The notes under the pieces: model-generated | The model's database searches: none | Seen by the model: the letters and a program-made list of their open reading frames with translations, nothing else | Told to the model about the DNA's origin: nothing | Assembly: GCF_018141105.1 (NCBI RefSeq) | Contig: NZ_CP054839.1 | Coordinates: 6,451,411 to 6,515,410 of the forward strand | Direction: 5' to 3' | Source of the DNA: Saccharopolyspora erythraea | Lineage (GTDB): Bacteria > Actinomycetota > Actinomycetes > Mycobacteriales > Pseudonocardiaceae | DNA: 64,000 nucleotides | Translations under genes and position numbers: made by a program | Part shown: piece after piece, positions 59,244 through 64,000 of the stretch | Position numbering within the stretch: position 1 is the first letter of the stretch | How the letters are laid out: each line of letters starts with the position of its first letter

Positions 59244-60350
59244 ATGACCGCCACCTGCTCACCGCCCGCGAACCCGATCGACGCCGACGGCCTGCGCGAC
59301 CGCGTCGACGCCGCGCTCGGGAACTTCCTCGACGAGCAGGAGGAGCGGTTCGACGACCTCATCAGCGACCCGGACAGCCGATGTCAGTGGCAGGCCGCGA
59401 CGCAGTCCCTGCGCGGTTTCCTGGCCGGGGGCAAGCGGATCCGTCCCGCGTTCTGCTACTGGGGCTGGCGCGGCGCGGGCGGCGGCGCCGACGACGAGGG
59501 CGTCATCGGCGCGGCCGCGGCGCTGGAGCTGCTGCACTCCTTCGCGCTGGTGCACGACGACATCATCGACGCCAGCGACACCCGCCGGGGCGCGCCGTCG
59601 CTGCACCGCCAGCACGCCGAGTCGCACCGGCGGTCCGGTGGTCGCGGATCTTCCGAGCTGTTCGGCACCTCCATCGCGCTGCTGCTCGGCGACCTGTGCC
59701 TGGCGTGGTTCCACGACATGCTCGCCACCAGCGGCCTGCCCGCCGACCGGATCCGCGAGGCGCGGCCGCTGGTGGCGCACAGCCTCACCGAACTGGTCCT
59801 CGGCCAGTACCTCGACGTCGCCGAGCAGGCGGGCTCGCGGCACTCGGTCAGCCGCTCCTACACGGTGATCCACTACAAGACGGCCAAGTACACCATCGAA
59901 CGCCCGCTGCACCTGGGCGGTGTGCTCGCCGGGGCGTCCCCGGCGCTGCTCGACTCCTACACCGCCTACGCGATGCCGCTCGGCGAGGCGTTCCAGCTCC
60001 GCGACGACGTGCTGGGCGCCTTCGGTGACCCCACGGTGACCGGCAAGCCGGTCGCCGACGACCTGCGCACCCGCAAGGCGACCGTGCTGCTGGCGACCGC
60101 GCGGGAGCGCGCCACCGCCGCGCAGGCGGCGGAGATCGACCGGCTGTTCACCGGCGCCGACCTCAACGACGCCCAGACGACGCGGTTGCAGGACCTGGTC
60201 GTGGAAACCGGCGCGCTCGCCGAGTGCGAACGGCTCATCGACAGCCGGGTGGAAGCCGCGACGGCGGCGCTGGGCGCGATGCCGGTCGGCGACGACGTGC
60301 GCGCAGTGCTGGCGAGCCTGATCCGCGCCGCGACCGACCGCGCGCAGTGA
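59244..60350 (+). CDS. polyprenyl diphosphate synthase (GGPP/FPP type)
   Basis: Trans-prenyltransferase of 368 residues. The first aspartate-rich motif is VHDDIIDASD and the second QLRDDVLGAFGD; GGKRIRPAFCYWG is the conserved IPP-binding region. It elongates DMAPP with IPP, probably to FPP or GGPP; product length cannot be told by eye. It starts behind GAGGAG. With Idi it forms an isoprenoid pair that may feed polyprenyl carriers used in arabinan synthesis, carotenoids or quinones; the first link is inference from proximity. Confidence 0.92.
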   Translation: MTATCSPPANPIDADGLRDRVDAALGNFLDEQEERFDDLISDPDSRCQWQAATQSLRGFLAGGKRIRPAFCYWGWRGAGGGADDEGVIGAAAALELLHSFALVHDDIIDASDTRRGAPSLHRQHAESHRRSGGRGSSELFGTSIALLLGDLCLAWFHDMLATSGLPADRIREARPLVAHSLTELVLGQYLDVAEQAGSRHSVSRSYTVIHYKTAKYTIERPLHLGGVLAGASPALLDSYTAYAMPLGEAFQLRDDVLGAFGDPTVTGKPVADDLRTRKATVLLATARERATAAQAAEIDRLFTGADLNDAQTTRLQDLVVETGALAECERLIDSRVEAATAALGAMPVGDDVRAVLASLIRAATDRAQ

Positions 60351-60474
60351 CCTGCCGGCGCCGCTGGCCTCAGTCGCGGCCGCTCGGAACCACTGGATTC
60401 GTGGCCGCCCGGCGCCGGACCGCTGGCCGCTCGGCGCCGATTCCCCTCTGCCACCGGCCGCGCCGAGCCGCTTG

Positions 60475-60580
60475 CCGGACCACCGGCCTTGGGGCGTCCA
60501 ACGGCCTCACCGGACCACCGGCCGTGGGGCACCGAACCGCGTCCCGGACCACCGTCGGCAGGGTGCCGAACCGGCGCCCC
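60475..60580. repeat. degenerate 34-35 base tandem repeat
   Basis: Three copies of a unit beginning CCGGACCACCG start at 60475, 60510 and 60544, i.e. at 35 and 34 bases. The first two share CCGGACCACCGGCC and TGGGGC; the third is more diverged. They lie in the 251-base gap between the prenyl synthase and the VOC gene, which otherwise holds nothing evident. Confidence 0.6.
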
Positions 60581-60601
60581 TCGAGCGGCAACCGCCGGGG
60601 C

Positions 60602-60934
60602 TCAGATCACCGGCGTCCCGATCCTCAGCCGGTTGCCGTCGGGATCGCGCAGCTCGATCTCGCGCGCCCACGGCGCGTCCTCCGGTGTCATGCCGAACTC
60701 GGCGGCGATCGCGTCGACGTCGCGTACCCGCAGGTAGACCAGCGTGTCGGGTTGCGCGTCGCCCTCGTGCTCGGAGAGGAAGATCCGCACGTCCCCGCGC
60801 GCGATCTCGACGAAGGCCGGCAGCCCGGGCTCGAACCGGTGCTCCCACTGGGCGGTGAACCCCAGCAGCTCGTACCACTTCAGGGCCACGTCGACCTCTT
60901 CAACCCGGAGGATCGGGATGACGTCCTCATCCAT
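60602..60934 (-). CDS. VOC family protein (glyoxalase/bleomycin resistance fold)
   Basis: Small protein of 110 residues of the vicinal-oxygen-chelate superfamily. It has IPILRVEEVDVALKWYELLG, typical of the first beta-alpha-beta half, and a C-terminal LRDPDGNRLRIG. Members include glyoxalases, dioxygenases and antibiotic-binding proteins such as Ble, which this resembles in length. The start at 60934 precedes the domain directly; no strong ribosome site. Function cannot be narrowed. Confidence 0.85.
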   Translation of the reverse strand: MDEDVIPILRVEEVDVALKWYELLGFTAQWEHRFEPGLPAFVEIARGDVRIFLSEHEGDAQPDTLVYLRVRDVDAIAAEFGMTPEDAPWAREIELRDPDGNRLRIGTPVI

Positions 60935-61021
60935 CCCGACATCGTGGCACCCCGTCCCGCGCGCTGCCAGCGCCCATCCACCACTGCCACCGCCCGGCAG
61001 CGACCGCCGCGGACCCCGCTG

Positions 61022-61051
61022 TTGACCCGCTCGCGACCGCCAGCGTAAGTT
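61022..61051 (+). promoter_or_regulatory. promoter TTGACC-18-TAAGTT of hotdog gene
   Basis: -35 TTGACC at 61022-61027 and -10 TAAGTT at 61046-61051, spaced by 18 bases. The start would be near 61058, inside the dyad at 61049-61064, giving a leader of about 50 bases. Confidence 0.55.
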
Positions 61052-61064
61052 ACCCATCGGTAAC
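61049..61064. promoter_or_regulatory. operator-like perfect dyad GTTACC-N4-GGTAAC
   Basis: Perfect six-base arms around CATC, overlapping the -10 end and the start point of the hotdog promoter. It matches 12 of 16 bases of the element before the acyl-CoA dehydrogenase (14071-14086). A repressor here would block transcription directly. Confidence 0.6.
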
Positions 61065-61108
61065 AACCTGGGCGGCCGACGCCGCCCCGCGAGACGAGGA
61101 ATCCGGCG

Positions 61109-61603
61109 ATGGCCTCCACTGGAAAGACACTGGCGCTGTGGCAGAAGACGACCAAGCTGCCGCTGGGTACCCGGATCTTCTCCTGGGGCGTGTGCCTGCG
61201 GGCCCCCTACTTCCGCACGATCCGGCCGCACATCACCGAGCTGCGACCCGGCTTCTGCGAGGTCCGGGCCGCCAACCGCAGGCGCGTGCACAACCACATC
61301 GGCACCTTCCACGCCATCGCGGCCTGCAACATGGCCGAGATCGCGGCGGGCGTCATGACCGAAGCCAGCATCCCCACCACGCACCGGTGGATCCCGACCG
61401 GCATGAGCGTCAGCTACGTCGCCAAGGCGGCAACCGACCTGCGCGCCGTTGCCGAGCTCGACCCGCTGCCGGACGCCGACGACACCGCCCGCGACTGGGT
61501 CGTGCCGGTACGGATCCTCGACACCTCCGGCACCCTCGTGGTCTCCGCCGACATCACGATGCGCGTCTCCCCCAAGAAGAAGCAGGTGGCCGCAGCCTCC
61601 TGA
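61109..61603 (+). CDS. DUF4442 hotdog-fold protein (thioesterase-like)
   Basis: Hotdog-fold protein of 164 residues (DUF4442/PaaI-like). It has HNHIGTFHAIAACNMAEIA, matching the central helix with a conserved His-Asn-His start, and LDPLPDADDTARDW with strand VVPVRILDTSGT. Relatives act on acyl-CoA or acyl-ACP thioesters, so a lipid-metabolic role is likely but the catalytic residue is unproven. The start follows GAGGA by eight bases. Control by a shared lipid regulator is suggested by the dyad. Confidence 0.85.
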   Translation: MASTGKTLALWQKTTKLPLGTRIFSWGVCLRAPYFRTIRPHITELRPGFCEVRAANRRRVHNHIGTFHAIAACNMAEIAAGVMTEASIPTTHRWIPTGMSVSYVAKAATDLRAVAELDPLPDADDTARDWVVPVRILDTSGTLVVSADITMRVSPKKKQVAAAS

Positions 61604-61642
61604 CTCGCCCTGAGCCAGGAGGCCGCCGCGACGCAGCCCGCA

Positions 61643-61664
61643 GGCCGTCGACTAGGCGACGGCC
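61643..61664. terminator. hairpin over the stop codon of the ACT-GNAT gene
   Basis: GGCCGTCG (61643-61650) and CGACGGCC (61657-61664) form a perfect eight-base stem with loop ACTAGG that contains the TAG stop. It lies 40 bases past the plus-strand hotdog stop, so it may serve both convergent genes. Confidence 0.55.
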
Positions 61665-62974
61665 GGGGCGGTCGCCTTCATCCAGCACCATTCGCCCGGC
61701 TCGGGCGCGCCGACGAGCTTGAGCCCGGCCTTGCGCAGCGTCCTGGCAATGGCAGTGTTGTCCACGTGCGTGTGCGCGCTGAGCGTAGCGATCCCCAGTA
61801 GCCCCGCCTCCTCGACGAGCCTGGCCGCCAGCACCGAACCGACGCCCCTGCGCTGCCAGTCGTCGCGCACCAGCAACGCGATCTCCCCGATGTCGCCGTC
61901 GTACATCAGGTTGCCCATCGCGACGACCTCGCCCGTGGGCGCCAGCGCCAGCACCGCCCGGCCCAGCGCCGGGGTGAGCAGCCGCTGCAGCCCCTTCTCG
62001 CCGGACGGCCCCGGGCTGAAGTAGCGGCGGTACCGGGCGGCCGCGGAGCACCGTTCGTGGAACTCCGCCACCATCGGCAGGTCGTCCTGGTCGGCCACCC
62101 GCAACGTCAGCTCGGCGCCGTCGACGCTGACCTGCTGGGTGTCGCGCCGCATCCGCCCGCGGCAGTCCTGCGCCAGCTCCGCCATCGCCCGCGCCCGCGC
62201 GTACTCGGCGGGCGTGAAGGAACTGCCGGAGCGCTCCAGCACGAGTGTTCCGCCGCCGGGTGCGGCCAGCCGGATCGTCGCCCCGTCCAATCCCTCCGCA
62301 CCGGGTGCCAGGACGTCCTCCCGCCACTGGACGCCGATGTCGCCGAGCACGCCGCGAAGGACTCTGACCAGCTCGGACCTGCCGTTGACCAGGTCCTTGG
62401 CCAGGTTCAGCGTGCGCGTGGGCACGTCATCGAGCTCCCGGACGTCGGCTCGCGTCGCCGTCGCGTCCCGCCCGCCGGCCTCGGCGACGGCTGCGATCAG
62501 CTCGGCCTCGGTGACCCTGGCCGGGACGTGCAGCAGGACCTCGTCGACCGCGCCGTCGGCCACGGGGTGCACGTGCACCGTGCGGATGTTGCCGCCGAGC
62601 GCGGCCAGCCCGGCGGCCAGTCGCGCCAGCCGCCCCGGGCTGTCGGTGACCGATGCGCGCAACCGCCACAGCCTGCGCGAGCGGTCTTGGACGTCCTCGA
62701 AGTCGACCCCGTCTGCGGGTGCCGCCGGTGCCTCGACGGGACGCCGTCGGTGCCTCCACAGCCGGCGCCCCACGACCACGAGGACGATCAGACCACTCAA
62801 GGCGATCAGGGCGTAGGAACCGCCGGAGTGGCTTTGCATGCCGGCGACGAACAGGTGCGCCGTGCCCGCCGCGAGGAAAAGCGCTGCCAGCTCGACCAGT
62901 TCGCGCGTCCAGTCCCCCTTGCCACGCCTGGCCGAGCCGGGGTCGGTTCCGTGCGAGTTCTCGGTGGGAGTCAT
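61652..62974 (-). CDS. membrane-anchored ACT-domain and GNAT acetyltransferase fusion
   Basis: Unusual fusion of 440 residues. Two N-terminal hydrophobic spans (ELVELAALFLAAGTAHLF and YALIALSGLIVLVVV) precede an ACT-like domain (about 95-185; RASVTDSPGRLARLAAGLAA), the fold that binds amino acids. A linker region of about 80 residues follows, and the C-terminal third is a GNAT domain with IGEIALLVRDDWQRRGVG. It suggests an acetyltransferase regulated by an amino acid and held at the membrane, similar in logic to actinobacterial Pat-type enzymes. ATG 62974 was chosen; ATGs a few codons upstream are possible. Confidence 0.8.
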   Translation of the reverse strand: MTPTENSHGTDPGSARRGKGDWTRELVELAALFLAAGTAHLFVAGMQSHSGGSYALIALSGLIVLVVVGRRLWRHRRRPVEAPAAPADGVDFEDVQDRSRRLWRLRASVTDSPGRLARLAAGLAALGGNIRTVHVHPVADGAVDEVLLHVPARVTEAELIAAVAEAGGRDATATRADVRELDDVPTRTLNLAKDLVNGRSELVRVLRGVLGDIGVQWREDVLAPGAEGLDGATIRLAAPGGGTLVLERSGSSFTPAEYARARAMAELAQDCRGRMRRDTQQVSVDGAELTLRVADQDDLPMVAEFHERCSAAARYRRYFSPGPSGEKGLQRLLTPALGRAVLALAPTGEVVAMGNLMYDGDIGEIALLVRDDWQRRGVGSVLAARLVEEAGLLGIATLSAHTHVDNTAIARTLRKAGLKLVGAPEPGEWCWMKATAPAVA

Positions 62975-63432
62975 GCGGCCCATCATGGAGACCGCGTATT
63001 TCGGCGGGTTGGCCTGCGATGACATGGCTGTAACGTGCGTCGTTTCACACGTTCGCGGCACTGCTCGCCGCGGCTGTGCGGAAGCCGGTCCACTGGCCCC
63101 GCGCTTCACCTGATCAAGCGATGACAAACAGGCGTTCGACGCGGCATCGTGGATTCATGACCACTTCCACGACTCCGCAACCCACCGAATTTCCCCTCCA
63201 TGCCAAGGCATTTCGCTTCGACCGTCCGAACTGGAGTTTCGCCATGCCCGAGACAGCGCTCCCGGAACGGGACACGTCCCCGAAACACTCCGCAGATCGC
63301 CACTCGACAGCGGACAGACACGCATTCCAAGGGTCACGAGGATTCCGGGCGGACCCCCGATTTCCGCCAGGCACCTTCGAAAACCGGCACGCCGACCGGC
63401 ACCGGCATGCCGCGCCTCGCGGCGCGCCACCG
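62975..63432. other. 458-base intergenic region with an uncertain open frame
   Basis: No family-recognisable gene. A plus-strand frame opens at ATG 63157 (TTSTTPQPTEFPL) and stays open past the window edge, but beyond about 63433 it is only the antisense of the aldolase gene. Its first 90 codons show ordinary rather than strong third-base G/C bias and no ribosome site. It may be a small real gene, a remnant, or chance. Confidence 0.3.
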
Positions 63433-64000
63433 TCAGCGGGAGGACTGCCCGTAGGTCGAGAACCGCTTGGCGGCGCTCGCGAGCTCGGCGTCGTCCAGCA
63501 ACCTCGGCGTGCCCACCTGCGCCGCGGTCAACCAGAGCTGGCACAGCCACTCGAGTTGCCGCGCCCGGTTGTAGGCCTGCGCCAGGTTCCTGCCGATCGT
63601 GACCGTGCCGTGGTTGCGCAAGACGCAGCCGGCACGCCCCTTCAGCGCCTCCGACATCGTCTCGGCCAACCGGTCGCTGCCGAACGTCGCGTAGTCCGCC
63701 ACCACGACGCTGCCGCCGAAGTCGGCGAGCTGGTAGTGCACCGCGGGCACGTCGTCGCGCAGCAGGGAGAGCGCCGTCGCGTACAGGGAATGGGTGTGCA
63801 CCACGGCCTGGGCGTCGTGCTCCCGGTAGGCGGTGAGGTGCATCGGCAGCTCCGAGGTCGGGCTCAGCGAGCCCGACACCACGGTGCCGTCGAGGTCCAC
63901 CAGCGGGATGCCGTCCACGACGAGGTCGTCGTAGTCGACGCCCGAAGGCGTCACCGCGACGAGATCACCGCACCGGACCGACACGTTGCCCGAGGTGCCG
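63433..64000 (-). CDS. class II aldolase/adducin family protein, N-terminus beyond window
   Basis: Zinc-dependent class II aldolase, 188 codons visible, cut at its 5' side by the window end. The frame already reads GTSGNVSVR at the edge, the conserved phosphate-binding start of L-fuculose-1-phosphate aldolases. Later come TSELPMHLTAY with the catalytic glutamate, VVHTHSLYATA with two zinc histidines, and RNHGTVTIG with the third. It would cleave a ketose or aldonate phosphate; fuculose, rhamnulose or ribulose phosphates are options. An internal GTG at 63984 is not the start. Confidence 0.9.
   Translation of the reverse strand, partial: GTSGNVSVRCGDLVAVTPSGVDYDDLVVDGIPLVDLDGTVVSGSLSPTSELPMHLTAYREHDAQAVVHTHSLYATALSLLRDDVPAVHYQLADFGGSVVVADYATFGSDRLAETMSEALKGRAGCVLRNHGTVTIGRNLAQAYNRARQLEWLCQLWLTAAQVGTPRLLDDAELASAAKRFSTYGQSSR

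Overview
This is high-GC actinobacterial DNA, with strong G/C bias at third codon positions and many GTG and TTG starts. A single mycobacterial-type arabinosyltransferase (53907-57203) implies an arabinogalactan cell wall. Together with a myo-inositol catabolic cluster and an EryCIII/MGT-like glycosyltransferase, this points to a chromosomal segment of a Pseudonocardiales organism, perhaps Saccharopolyspora-like. That placement is inference, not a database match. I see no insertion sequence, prophage, CRISPR array, rRNA or tRNA.

Layout. 1-7487: a glycan and sialic-acid locus. A minus-strand operon (aldolase of the DapA/NanA family, solute-binding lipoprotein, two CUT1 permeases, GH42 beta-galactosidase cut by the window edge) is divergent from a secreted sialidase and a short-chain dehydrogenase. 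7479-12083: small enzymes, including an NTF2-like protein, GNAT, methyltransferase, SixA-like phosphatase, RidA, isochorismatase-like hydrolase and a GlxA-type regulator. 12096-14021: a long-chain acyl-CoA dehydrogenase. 14320-17472: an L-asparagine module (FadR/GntR regulator, AnsP-like permease, asparaginase II). 17473-31051: an accessory stretch with a possible His/Asp-rich secreted protein, an altronate/galactarate dehydratase, glycosyltransferase, MFS carriers, a DUF574-like methyltransferase, an orphan SsuD, a J-domain/NERD membrane fusion and a stand-alone biotinyl-type domain.

31338-40690 is the inositol cluster. The minus operon is iolC, a DeoC-like aldolase, iolB, iolD and iolA; the plus side carries an iolR-like GntR gene, an iolE/iolI-like gene and iolG. 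Together they cover inositol oxidation, inosose dehydration, ring hydrolysis, isomerisation, phosphorylation, aldol cleavage and the final acyl-CoA-forming dehydrogenation. No inositol transporter lies inside the cluster.

40773-53807: KhtTU-like K+/H+ antiporter, an exported cytosine-deaminase-like amidohydrolase, a cationic amino acid transporter overlapping a Mut7-C RNase gene, secreted lipases, a LacI regulator with an MFS carrier, an M28 aminopeptidase and a CNT nucleoside transporter. 53907-60350: arabinosyltransferase, quinone oxidoreductase, IPP isomerase and polyprenyl synthase, plausibly envelope and isoprenoid supply. 60602-64000: VOC protein, DUF4442 hotdog protein, an ACT-GNAT membrane fusion, and a class II aldolase cut by the right edge.

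The most interesting non-coding signals are: a near-identical operator-like element at two lipid genes (14071 and 61049); paired CTGAC/GTCAG elements before the asparagine regulator; an IolR-like site in the iolC/iolR intergenic region; twin hairpins around the His/Asp-rich gene; and a candidate minus-strand small RNA at about 31077-31256.
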